Below are positions 38,630-46,201 of a stretch of DNA of 64,000 nucleotides, one piece after another. The stretch lies in contig JANXWB010000071.1 in the NCBI GenBank assembly GCA_025351345.1, forward strand, positions 31,127-95,126, written 5' to 3'. The notes beneath the pieces are model-generated. The model ran no database searches, had not been told where the DNA came from, and worked only from the letters and a program-made list of their open reading frames with translations. The stretch is from Synechococcales cyanobacterium GL140_1_metabat_312. Its GTDB lineage: Bacteria > Cyanobacteriota > Cyanobacteriia > Leptolyngbyales > Leptolyngbyaceae. Made by a program: the position numbers and the translations under genes. Each line of letters starts with the position of its first letter. The stretch's first letter is position 1.

Positions 38630-39460
38630 ATGACTACTTCAGATCTCAACCAATCCAATGTCCACCAATCCACTTTTCTGGCCGAGGTCTTAGAAAAATC
38701 TCACCAAACCCCGGTGGTAGTGGACTTTTTTGCAACTTGGTGTGGGCCGTGCCAAATGTTGAAGCCGCTCTTGGAAAAACTAGTCCCAGAATATGATTTG
38801 GTGTTGGCAAAAATTGATATTGATGAAAATCCGGGACTTGCTCAGGAATACGGGGTTTCCGGTGTGCCAGATGTGCGGATTGTCATAAATGGCGTAGTGC
38901 AGCCTGGATTTGTCGGCATGTTGCCAGAGCCAAAATTACGGGAACTGCTAGAGCGTCTTAAATCAAAATCGGGATTGAATGCGAGTCTCGATCGGCTTTA
39001 TGCCTTGGCGGAATCGGGGGATATTGAGGCTGCTGAAATTCAGATTCAAGCTTTACTGACGGAACATCCTAATGATCCGGGATTGATATTAGAAGCCGGA
39101 AATTTTTATTTAGAATCTGGCAATCTAGAGATGGCGGAGATTTTAGCGGGCCGAATTCCACAGCATGAGAGAGAATTGGCGGCACGGGCGCGGGGACTTC
39201 AGGCTCTAATTGAATTTAAACGGGCGATCGGGTCTGAGGTGATGAGTAAATTGGATCAACAGTATAAAGATGCGGCTCAAGCTTCCTTAGAACAACGCTA
39301 TGAGGAGGCGCTATCAGGCTTTTTGGCGATCGTTGAACAGGATCGGCTATATCGCAATGATGCAGCGAGGCGATCGATGTTGGCTTTGTTTGACTTGTTG
39401 GGAAATGACAATCCGTTGACTAATGTATATCGTAAAAAACTAATGACTGCAATTTACTAA
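38630..39460 (+). CDS. Thioredoxin-fold co-chaperone, YbbN/CnoX-like
   Basis: A protein of about 276 residues. The N-terminal thioredoxin domain (about 8-110) has an intact redox site, FFATWCGPCQMLKP, and the cis-Pro in YGVSGVPDV. The C-terminal part is made of TPR-like helices (about 120-276) with DPGLILEAGNFYLESGNLE. This is the layout of CnoX/YbbN, which protects unfolded proteins and partners chaperonins. The ATG at 38630 starts the thioredoxin domain; the frame is open from 38495, but that part looks like leader sequence. Confidence 0.87.
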   Translation: MTTSDLNQSNVHQSTFLAEVLEKSHQTPVVVDFFATWCGPCQMLKPLLEKLVPEYDLVLAKIDIDENPGLAQEYGVSGVPDVRIVINGVVQPGFVGMLPEPKLRELLERLKSKSGLNASLDRLYALAESGDIEAAEIQIQALLTEHPNDPGLILEAGNFYLESGNLEMAEILAGRIPQHERELAARARGLQALIEFKRAIGSEVMSKLDQQYKDAAQASLEQRYEEALSGFLAIVEQDRLYRNDAARRSMLALFDLLGNDNPLTNVYRKKLMTAIY

Positions 39461-39500
39461 AGTTTATTGGTTATGAGGAATTTGTTATTGGGAGTTTGTT

Positions 39501-40493
39501 ATGGATTTAATGCGATCGTTACCGTTGGGGTTGTATTTAGAAACGCCCATAACGTGGCTGCACCGACTGGATTCACGGGTTAAGTTAGCATGGCTCACGA
39601 GCTTTTTGGTGGTACCACTATTGGCAACGGTAGAATGGAGGTTAGGCATTGCGGCTTCATTAATTGTATTGACGATCCTATCGGGAATTCCATTTCGAGT
39701 GTGGCGACAACAAATGGGCTGGCTATTGGGATTGTCAATCTATGTTTGTAGTTTAATTTCGATCGCACCCGATGGTTTGAATGCTGAACATCAATTGCGA
39801 TTGCCTGCGGATGAATTCAAATTTTCCCAGCAATCGGGAGTATTGCCCGCAGCAGTGGCCAGTCGTCCTTGGTATGAAAGTTTTAATCCTGAAAAACCTG
39901 CTGACCCAATGGGATTAAGGACTTCACCTGATTTACCGCAGCCCACTAATTATCGCTATGTATTATTTCAGCGCGGCCCGATTACCGTAACAGAACGATC
40001 GTTATCGTTGGCATTGCGGTTTAGTACTTTATTGTTCACATTGATCTACAGCACAACTATTTTCTTATTGACCACATCATCTGAAGAAATCACCACAGGC
40101 TTAGAAGCTTTGATGTCTCCGTTGCGACGGTTTGATGTTCCAGTCACCGAAATTACATTGACATTGACGCTGGCGTTGCGGTTTATTCCGTTGGTATTGG
40201 AAGAGTTTCAGAATTTGGTGCGATCGGTGCGGACAAGGGCGATCGATTGGAAAAAGTTGGGCATTAAGGGAAGTATTCGCATTTGGTTAACGGTGGCGGA
40301 GCGACTTGTGGACAATCTACTTTTACGGGCTGAACAAATTGCCAGTGCAATGACTGTGCGGGGATTTACCAGTCCCAATGAACACCGGATTGAATGGCAT
40401 CAGCTTCGATTGGGTAAACGGGATGCAGGAGCATTGGTAGTTCTTGGCGTTGTTTGGTTTGCCCGAATTTTGTTTGGCGGTGTGGTGAGTTGA
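39501..40493 (+). CDS. ECF-transporter T component (CbiQ/EcfT family)
   Basis: A 330-residue membrane protein. Segments such as HRLDSRVKLAWLTSFLVVPL at the N-terminus and the coupling-helix ARG motifs (VRTRAIDWK and AMTVRGFTSP) identify the transmembrane coupling subunit of energy-coupling-factor importers for vitamins or Co/Ni. A hydrophilic insert (about residues 90-155) lies between membrane segments, as I recall for cyanobacterial members. No ATPase or S component lies next to it, so the substrate is unknown. Confidence 0.87.
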   Translation: MDLMRSLPLGLYLETPITWLHRLDSRVKLAWLTSFLVVPLLATVEWRLGIAASLIVLTILSGIPFRVWRQQMGWLLGLSIYVCSLISIAPDGLNAEHQLRLPADEFKFSQQSGVLPAAVASRPWYESFNPEKPADPMGLRTSPDLPQPTNYRYVLFQRGPITVTERSLSLALRFSTLLFTLIYSTTIFLLTTSSEEITTGLEALMSPLRRFDVPVTEITLTLTLALRFIPLVLEEFQNLVRSVRTRAIDWKKLGIKGSIRIWLTVAERLVDNLLLRAEQIASAMTVRGFTSPNEHRIEWHQLRLGKRDAGALVVLGVVWFARILFGGVVS

Positions 40494-40660
40494 TGATTGT
40501 GTTGGCAAATGGGTTTGTAAAGTAGTTTGAGAGAGAAACCATTCGTGAGGAAAACCATAAGCGGAACTCCATCATCAGATCCAACTTGAATCTAGATCAT
40601 TCACGATCTAGATTCAATACCAATTATTCTTAAATCTCAGATTAAATCTGCGATCGAGAA

Positions 40661-42160
40661 TTATTCTTCCTCAGATTCTTCAGACTCCCCCTCAGACTCG
40701 TAAGATTCGTCCTCAGATTCTTCTTCTTCAGATTCGTAAGATTCCTCTTCTTCCTCAGATTCTTCTTCCTCAGATTCTTCTTCGTCCTCGTCGTAAGATT
40801 CCTCTTCTTCCTCCGATTCCTCTTCTTCTTCCTCGTCAGATTCTTCTTCGTCTTTCTCGGATTCGTCTTCCTCTTCAGATTCTTCTTCGTCTTCCTCGGA
40901 TTCGTCATCCTCCTCAGATTCTTCTTCGTCCTCAGACTCTAAATCTTCGTCCTCTTCCGATTCATCATATTCATAATCTACTTCATCTTCATCATCTTCA
41001 AATTCTTCCTCCTCCTCAGAAGACTCGAAATAGGCTTCAAAAGATTCTTCAGAATAGAGCGATTCTAAATCACCATACTGCTCGACGTAATCTTCGATCG
41101 TCACAAATCCTTCTTCAACAGTATAGACAAGCTGTTCTAAATACACTACTTCATAGGATTGATATTCCTCACCCACCATCACTTCCTGATAAGCACCAGG
41201 TGTTTGAATTGCGCGGGCGACTTGGGCTTTATGACCACTAAAGAGAGAGGAGCCTTCGCCTTGCTGACCTTTGGAGTTAATACCTTTGGAGTTAATACCT
41301 TTGGGCGTGATGCCTTTGCTGAGATCCTTGTTTTTTTGATCAGCCTTAGGAGAAAGATCCGATCGGCGAATTAAAGCCCAACAGTCAGCATTCAATTCTG
41401 GATTGGTCATATAGTTGTAGGGAATGTAGCAATATCCGCCATCCCCCCAATCTTCGCCCCAGGAATTCCGAACAATGAAAACCTGGTCAGGGTCGGAATA
41501 TCCCACACAAAGCATGGCATGACCCCCATTATGATTATCCTGTTCCACATCAGGCATGGGAACCAATCCCTCTGGACCTGCTTTTTCAAATGAACTAAAA
41601 AGTTGTAAACCAAAGATAAATGGGAAACCGCTAGCGAGGCAGTTTTTCATGGTCTGAAGATCGACCTTAACTGGACGAGCAACTGGATTAATGGGAAACC
41701 CTTTGGCTTCCGTGTAAGCTTCTGAATGGGGCTGTTCTAGAATTTGTTCAGGATCAAAGGGCCATGTTGCTTCTAAACAGACACCAAGTTTTTTCGCGAC
41801 TTTGGTACAACTGCTGAGATAGGTGCCCTTATCCTGACTTGTATCACCGTCCAGTTCGCGAGCATTGTAATAAATAAACAGGCGGCTCACATCTTCATTA
41901 CTATTTTTGAGCCGTTTTAATAGATATTCGTAAGCCCCTGCCATGGCATTCGCGGCGCAACTGCTGGTAGCACTTTGGTTCTCCACGGGACTCATGTGGG
42001 GCCGCAGATCAACTTGGGGTGGATTTTTAGCTCGATCGTCCTGAAAAAGATCAGATTTAGCTTGTTTTCGATCGGCTTGGTAGCCGCCTAGATTAAAGGT
42101 CTGTCCCGCTGCATTCTGGATAACAGTCGATCGGCGAACTTGACGAAAATGTTGAGTCAC
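40661..42160 (-). CDS. C1 (papain-like) cysteine peptidase with a long acidic Ser/Glu tail
   Basis: A 499-residue protein. Residues 50-275 form a papain-fold domain with the oxyanion Gln62 and nucleophile Cys68 in NQSATSSCAANAM, His214 in NGGHAMLCVGYSD, and Asn232 in VRNSWGEDWGDGGY. All catalytic residues are present. There is no signal peptide. A linker with GINSKGINSKG repeats (about 288-300) leads to a tail (about 378-499) made almost only of Glu, Asp and Ser with spaced Tyr. The tail is encoded by TCTTCT-type low-complexity DNA. The start at 42160 has a divergent MOSC gene 200 bp away. The function of the tail is unknown. Confidence 0.88.
   Translation of the reverse strand: MTQHFRQVRRSTVIQNAAGQTFNLGGYQADRKQAKSDLFQDDRAKNPPQVDLRPHMSPVENQSATSSCAANAMAGAYEYLLKRLKNSNEDVSRLFIYYNARELDGDTSQDKGTYLSSCTKVAKKLGVCLEATWPFDPEQILEQPHSEAYTEAKGFPINPVARPVKVDLQTMKNCLASGFPFIFGLQLFSSFEKAGPEGLVPMPDVEQDNHNGGHAMLCVGYSDPDQVFIVRNSWGEDWGDGGYCYIPYNYMTNPELNADCWALIRRSDLSPKADQKNKDLSKGITPKGINSKGINSKGQQGEGSSLFSGHKAQVARAIQTPGAYQEVMVGEEYQSYEVVYLEQLVYTVEEGFVTIEDYVEQYGDLESLYSEESFEAYFESSEEEEEFEDDEDEVDYEYDESEEDEDLESEDEEESEEDDESEEDEEESEEEDESEKDEEESDEEEEEESEEEEESYDEDEEESEEEESEEEEESYESEEEESEDESYESEGESEESEEE
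40663..41030. repeat. Low-complexity TCTTCT/TCAGAT tract encoding an acidic tail
   Basis: On the plus strand this stretch is almost pure pyrimidine-rich triplets (TCTTCTTCCTCAGATTC and close variants), giving GAA/GAG/GAT/TCT codons on the minus strand. It falls within the peptidase gene and creates a spurious Lys/Arg-rich frame in another register (about 40642-40908). Such tracts are prone to length changes by slippage. Confidence 0.8.
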
Positions 42161-42361
42161 AGGAATATCCTTGAGATTGAGTAATAAGCGGTATCTACGC
42201 CTCTTAGTGTTCCCTAAATATCTGACGATCGATAGTCTTTACAATTGTTAAAAGAGTCTGCGATCGAAGCTCTGGCGATTTGTGCATTGATTTTGAATCA
42301 TCTTCAGAGTATTATTTCAAAATTGAGAATCTAACGTATTCCAATCACCCTATCTTCTTCA

Positions 42362-43153
42362 ATGCCTAAGCTTTCTCGCATTGCAATATTTCCGATTAAA
42401 TCACTTGATGCTCTAAATCTTCAATCCGTTGAAATTCTTGCTAGCGGCGCTCTGAAGGGGGATCGGGAGTTTGCAATATTTGATAGTGACGATCGGGTTG
42501 TGAATGGAAAACGGACGGCAAAGATTCAAAGTATTCGATCGGAGTATAATTTGGACCACCGAACGGTCATACTTTCTACATCAACTTTAGAGCCAACTCC
42601 TTTTAATTTAGATAGCGATCGTAAATCAATTGAGAGTTGGTTGAGTGAATACTTTGGATTTGCGGTGCATTTGAAGCAGAATTTAGAACTCGGATTTCCT
42701 GATGATCCCGCCTCACCCGGACCGACTGTGATTTCGAGGCAGACTTTGCAAGCGGTGGCGAGTTGGTATGATGACATCACATTGGCTGAAGCTCGGTGTA
42801 GATTTCGCACTAATCTCGAACTCAATGCTCCGACGGCATTTTGGGAAGATCAATTGTTTGGAATGGCAGATCAATTGCCTGAATTTACAATCGGATCTAC
42901 CCTATTTCAAGCCGTGAATCCTTGTCAGCGCTGTATTGTTCCCACACGAAATAGTAGTTCTGGGGACATTACTGCTGCATTTCAAAAAACGTTTTTAAAA
43001 ATGCGATCGCAATCTTTACCGGACACGGTAGAACGCTCCAGGTTTAATCATTTTTATCGATTAGCGGTGAATACTCGAATTGTTAAGAATCATAAGAATC
43101 AAATGAATGATTCAATTAAAATTGGTGATGATTGCAAGCGATTAGCAGAATAA
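42362..43153 (+). CDS. MOSC-domain protein
   Basis: A 263-residue protein with an N-terminal MOSC_N-like beta-barrel part (LSRIAIFPIKSLDALNL, GALKGDREFAIFD) and a C-terminal MOSC domain (about 120-255). The conserved Cys pair region reads NPCQRCIVPTRN, including the sulfur/Moco-binding Cys. The family delivers or handles molybdenum cofactor or sulfur, as in YcbX and mARC proteins that reduce N-hydroxylated compounds. No reductase partner is adjacent. Confidence 0.82.
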   Translation: MPKLSRIAIFPIKSLDALNLQSVEILASGALKGDREFAIFDSDDRVVNGKRTAKIQSIRSEYNLDHRTVILSTSTLEPTPFNLDSDRKSIESWLSEYFGFAVHLKQNLELGFPDDPASPGPTVISRQTLQAVASWYDDITLAEARCRFRTNLELNAPTAFWEDQLFGMADQLPEFTIGSTLFQAVNPCQRCIVPTRNSSSGDITAAFQKTFLKMRSQSLPDTVERSRFNHFYRLAVNTRIVKNHKNQMNDSIKIGDDCKRLAE

Positions 43154-43169
43154 TCGACAGAATAAATGA

Positions 43170-43940
43170 TTAACGCGATCGGAGTTTTTCGATCGCCTTC
43201 AAATAACTTGGAATTTCTTCCCCCAACGTTTCACAAGCCAATGAATCGACCGACAGCAAATCATTTCCCCAAACAATCCGATCGCTCTTCACCGTCTCGC
43301 CTTTATCTGGTTTCCAATCTCGACTAATCAACCGCTCGTCTGCATCAATCACCGCGCCATCAAACAAATGACCGATCGTAAAATAGACATCTTGCAAAAC
43401 CAACGGCACCGATGGCCGATGAAGCTGACCTCGTGAATTGCTACTGCGGGCTTTGTAATGCGATCGGGGAAACAATCCGTAGAGATTCTTTAGTGAGGCC
43501 GAAATTAACACTTCATCCTTGAGAATGGTGCGCTTAAACGTTCCGAGTGAAATGCGGCAGTCAACCTCTTGCAATAGCTTTGGTGCCCACATGGTTTTGA
43601 ATCTGACGATCGCGGGCGACAAATTTTCATACTCCATCATCTCCAATTCATCCGCATCTAAAATCTGCATTCCATCATCTAAAACAGAATGTACGCCATG
43701 TTTAGCCACAATTTGACTCAAGTTAACGGACGAACAAACCCCCTCAACAATCAAAATTTCAGCCGTAGGATTAATGTCCCGGAGAGACTTGAGAACGCTA
43801 TCAAGAACGCCTAAACTGACCGTGACGGGCGCGGCCACCGGATAACCGAGATTTGGCTTGATCAAAATTCGTTTAGCACTGTGGGCTAAATCGGGCGGGG
43901 TATAGCGAAAGAGGGCCGTTTGCGTAACTTGTGCTGACAT
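43170..43940 (-). CDS. DUF362-domain protein
   Basis: A 256-residue protein with the DUF362 pattern: RILIKPNLGYPVAAP near the start, SLGTFKRTILKDEVLISASLKNLYGLFP in the middle and ISRDWKPDKGE near the end. No Cys-rich ferredoxin motif is present, unlike some longer members. The function of DUF362 is not established; an iron-sulfur or redox role has been suggested for related proteins. It is divergent from minD, with 67 bp between the starts. Confidence 0.75.
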   Translation of the reverse strand: MSAQVTQTALFRYTPPDLAHSAKRILIKPNLGYPVAAPVTVSLGVLDSVLKSLRDINPTAEILIVEGVCSSVNLSQIVAKHGVHSVLDDGMQILDADELEMMEYENLSPAIVRFKTMWAPKLLQEVDCRISLGTFKRTILKDEVLISASLKNLYGLFPRSHYKARSSNSRGQLHRPSVPLVLQDVYFTIGHLFDGAVIDADERLISRDWKPDKGETVKSDRIVWGNDLLSVDSLACETLGEEIPSYLKAIEKLRSR

Positions 43941-44007
43941 GAATCACCTACCGGATCTCGTTTTAACGTATATTCTATAAGCATTTATAACCAAATCCGG
44001 CTGGCTC

Positions 44008-44808
44008 ATGGGGCGCGTAATCGTTATCACTTCGGGAAAGGGTGGAGTCGGCAAGACCACCACCACGGCTAACATCGGCATGGCTCTTGCGCAACGTAAT
44101 CGCAAGGTCGTCGTTGTCGATGCTGATTTTGGCTTGCGGAATCTAGACCTGTTATTGGGGCTAGAAAATCGGGTTGTCTACACGGCAGTCGATGTTTTAT
44201 CGGGTCAATGTCGTCTAGAGCAAGCGCTGGTCAAGGATAAGCGACGCGGGAATCTAGTTTTGCTCCCGGCTGCCCAAAACCGCACGAAAGATTCAGTCAA
44301 TCCCGCTCAGATGCGTCAGTTGATTTCGGCGTTGGCGAAAGTATTTGACTACGTGTTAGTAGATTCCCCCGCCGGGATTGAAATGGGCTTTCAGAATGCG
44401 ATCGCCGCTGCCACTGAAGCTATTGTGGTTACAACTCCCGAAATTTCTGCGGTGCGCGATGCCGATCGGGTGATTGGGTTGTTGGAAGCAAACAATATTA
44501 AAAAGTCAGGCTTAATCATCAATCGCATCCGTCCTAAGATGGTGGCGGTGAATGACATGATGTCTGTGGATGATGTGACGGAAATTTTAGCTATTCCATT
44601 ATTGGGCGTGGTGCCGGACGATGAGAAAGTGATTGTTTCGACGAATAAAGGTGAACCTTTAGTGCTTTCTGGAACTCCGACCCAAGCGGGGACTGCCTTT
44701 GAAAATATTGCTCGACGGCTGGACGGTGAAAAAGTTGAATTTTTGGACTTAACGGTTAAAGATGATCTTCTTTCCAAGATTAAAAACTTTTTTACAAAGT
44801 CCATCTAA
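44008..44808 (+). CDS. minD: Septum site-determining protein MinD
   Basis: Membrane-binding ATPase of the Min division-site system. The 266-residue protein starts with the deviant Walker A KGGVGKTTTTANIG, then the switch segments VDADFGLRNLDLLLG and LVDSPAGIEMGF, and ends with the amphipathic membrane helix DDLLSKIKNFFTKSI. All parts are intact. minE follows after 33 bp, then aroE, all on the plus strand. Confidence 0.97.
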   Translation: MGRVIVITSGKGGVGKTTTTANIGMALAQRNRKVVVVDADFGLRNLDLLLGLENRVVYTAVDVLSGQCRLEQALVKDKRRGNLVLLPAAQNRTKDSVNPAQMRQLISALAKVFDYVLVDSPAGIEMGFQNAIAAATEAIVVTTPEISAVRDADRVIGLLEANNIKKSGLIINRIRPKMVAVNDMMSVDDVTEILAIPLLGVVPDDEKVIVSTNKGEPLVLSGTPTQAGTAFENIARRLDGEKVEFLDLTVKDDLLSKIKNFFTKSI

Positions 44809-44841
44809 AGCCGATGCCCGACATTTCTCCCCAACTTCGCC

Positions 44842-45231
44842 ATGTTAATTGAACTTCTTGAAAAAATCTTCCCGACCCTGAACGATCGCAGCAGTCGTCA
44901 GGAAGTAAAAAATCGTCTAAAGCTTGTCTTGGCTCACGACCGATCGGATCTCACACCGCAGATGATTGAGTCTATGCGCCGGGAGATTCTTGAAGTAGTG
45001 TCTAAGTATGTTGATCTTGATGCAGATGCAATGGATTTTGCTTTAGAAAATACCAGTAGGGTCACGTCGCTCGTTGCTAATCTGCCAATTTTGCGGGTGA
45101 AACCTGAGTTTTATACGGTTAAGGGTATGTCTGAAGAAACTCCTGTTGAGGATTTGCCTGAAATTAGTATTGATGAAAGTGCTATTGGAGATTTGCAAGA
45201 AACTTCGGACTTGAGAAATGAGAATTCTTAA
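44842..45231 (+). CDS. minE: Cell division topological specificity factor MinE
   Basis: Stimulates MinD ATPase to keep the division inhibitor from mid-cell. The 129-residue protein has the N-terminal MinD-activating helix region and the dimerisation part with RLKLVLAHDRSDLTPQMIESM and REILEVVSKYVDLD. It is longer than the E. coli protein because of a C-terminal acidic extension of about 40 residues. Its stop codon is followed at once by the aroE ATG, so the two genes are tightly linked. Confidence 0.95.
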   Translation: MLIELLEKIFPTLNDRSSRQEVKNRLKLVLAHDRSDLTPQMIESMRREILEVVSKYVDLDADAMDFALENTSRVTSLVANLPILRVKPEFYTVKGMSEETPVEDLPEISIDESAIGDLQETSDLRNENS

Positions 45232-46104
45232 ATGATAATTTCTGGGAAAACTAGATTACTGGGTGTGATTGGCAATCCTATTGGACATTCGTTATCTCCG
45301 GTGATGCATAATGCAGCGCTTGAAGAGATGGATAGCGATTTTGTTTATGTTGCATTTCCCATTGAAGAATCGGTTTTATCGATGGCTGTTGCTGGGTTTG
45401 GAGCGATCGAGGTTCAGGGATTTAGTGTGACAATTCCCCATAAGCAAGCCATTATGGCGGAACTAGTTCATATTAGTGAATTGGCGATGGCAGTGGGTGC
45501 AGTGAATACGGTTTGGAAAACAGCGCAGGGCTGGTATGGGACGAATACTGATGTAGAAGGGTTTGTTTCGCCTTTGCGGGAAATGAGTCGGGATTGGTCA
45601 GAGGAGAATGCCATTGTTCTGGGAAATGGGGGTGCAGCGCGGGCGGTAGTGGTAGGTTGTGCGGAACTTGGTTTTAAAAGTATTCAAGTGATTGGACGAG
45701 ATTCAAACAAACTTCAGGACTTTCTCGTAAGTTTTAATAGTTTTGAATCGGTTGCGTCAAGGCTAACGGTCAATACTTGGGATAAATTAGATAATACTCT
45801 TGCGAATGCAGATTTGATTGTGAATAGTACACCCATTGGAATGGCTCCAAACGTTGATGCGTCACCATTAACAATAATGCAGGCCCAAAAGATTAAAGCG
45901 GGTACGATCGCTTACGATTTGATTTATACCCCGAATCCAACTAAGTTTCTAAACCAAGCTCAAACTCAGGGAGCAACAGCGATCGATGGCTTAGAAATGC
46001 TGGTTCAACAAGGTGCGGCGGCATTGAAGATTTGGACAGGTAAATCAGAAGTTCCTGTAGCGACAATGCGGACGGCTTTACAGAAGCATTTGGGATTGGT
46101 TTGA
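45232..46104 (+). CDS. aroE: Shikimate dehydrogenase
   Basis: Reduces 3-dehydroshikimate with NADPH in aromatic amino acid synthesis. The 290-residue protein has the substrate-binding GNPIGHSLSPVMHNAAL, the catalytic Lys-Asp region in TIPHKQAIM and GTNTDVEGF, the NADP loop VLGNGGAARAVV, and the C-terminal YDLIYTPNPT / GLEMLVQQGAAALKIW. The ATG follows the minE stop with no gap. The last ~174 bp of the gene occur again, diverged, at 52165-52337. Confidence 0.96.
   Translation: MIISGKTRLLGVIGNPIGHSLSPVMHNAALEEMDSDFVYVAFPIEESVLSMAVAGFGAIEVQGFSVTIPHKQAIMAELVHISELAMAVGAVNTVWKTAQGWYGTNTDVEGFVSPLREMSRDWSEENAIVLGNGGAARAVVVGCAELGFKSIQVIGRDSNKLQDFLVSFNSFESVASRLTVNTWDKLDNTLANADLIVNSTPIGMAPNVDASPLTIMQAQKIKAGTIAYDLIYTPNPTKFLNQAQTQGATAIDGLEMLVQQGAAALKIWTGKSEVPVATMRTALQKHLGLV
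45931..46104 (+). repeat. aroE 3' end, left copy flanking the island
   Basis: This segment is the true aroE 3' end. It matches 52165-52337 closely in both DNA and protein, with the same length to the stop codon apart from one base near the left edge. Most differences are at third codon positions, and I judge about 80% identity by eye. The similarity begins at CCGA(A)TCC.ACT and ends at the stop codons. Confidence 0.85.
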
Positions 46105-46201
46105 GGGGAATACGATCGGCCATTTCCATCCCCCAATCTGAAATCTGTTTTTTGCTGGTGTAGAATTGGGGACATCCGATCGTTTTTCCTCACCTACTGC
46201 T

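Noticed and set aside
40642..40908. Lys/Arg/Asn-rich frame on the minus strand
   Set aside because: It is the out-of-phase reading of the TCTTCT-type tract that encodes the acidic tail of the peptidase; its composition is purely a product of the repeat.
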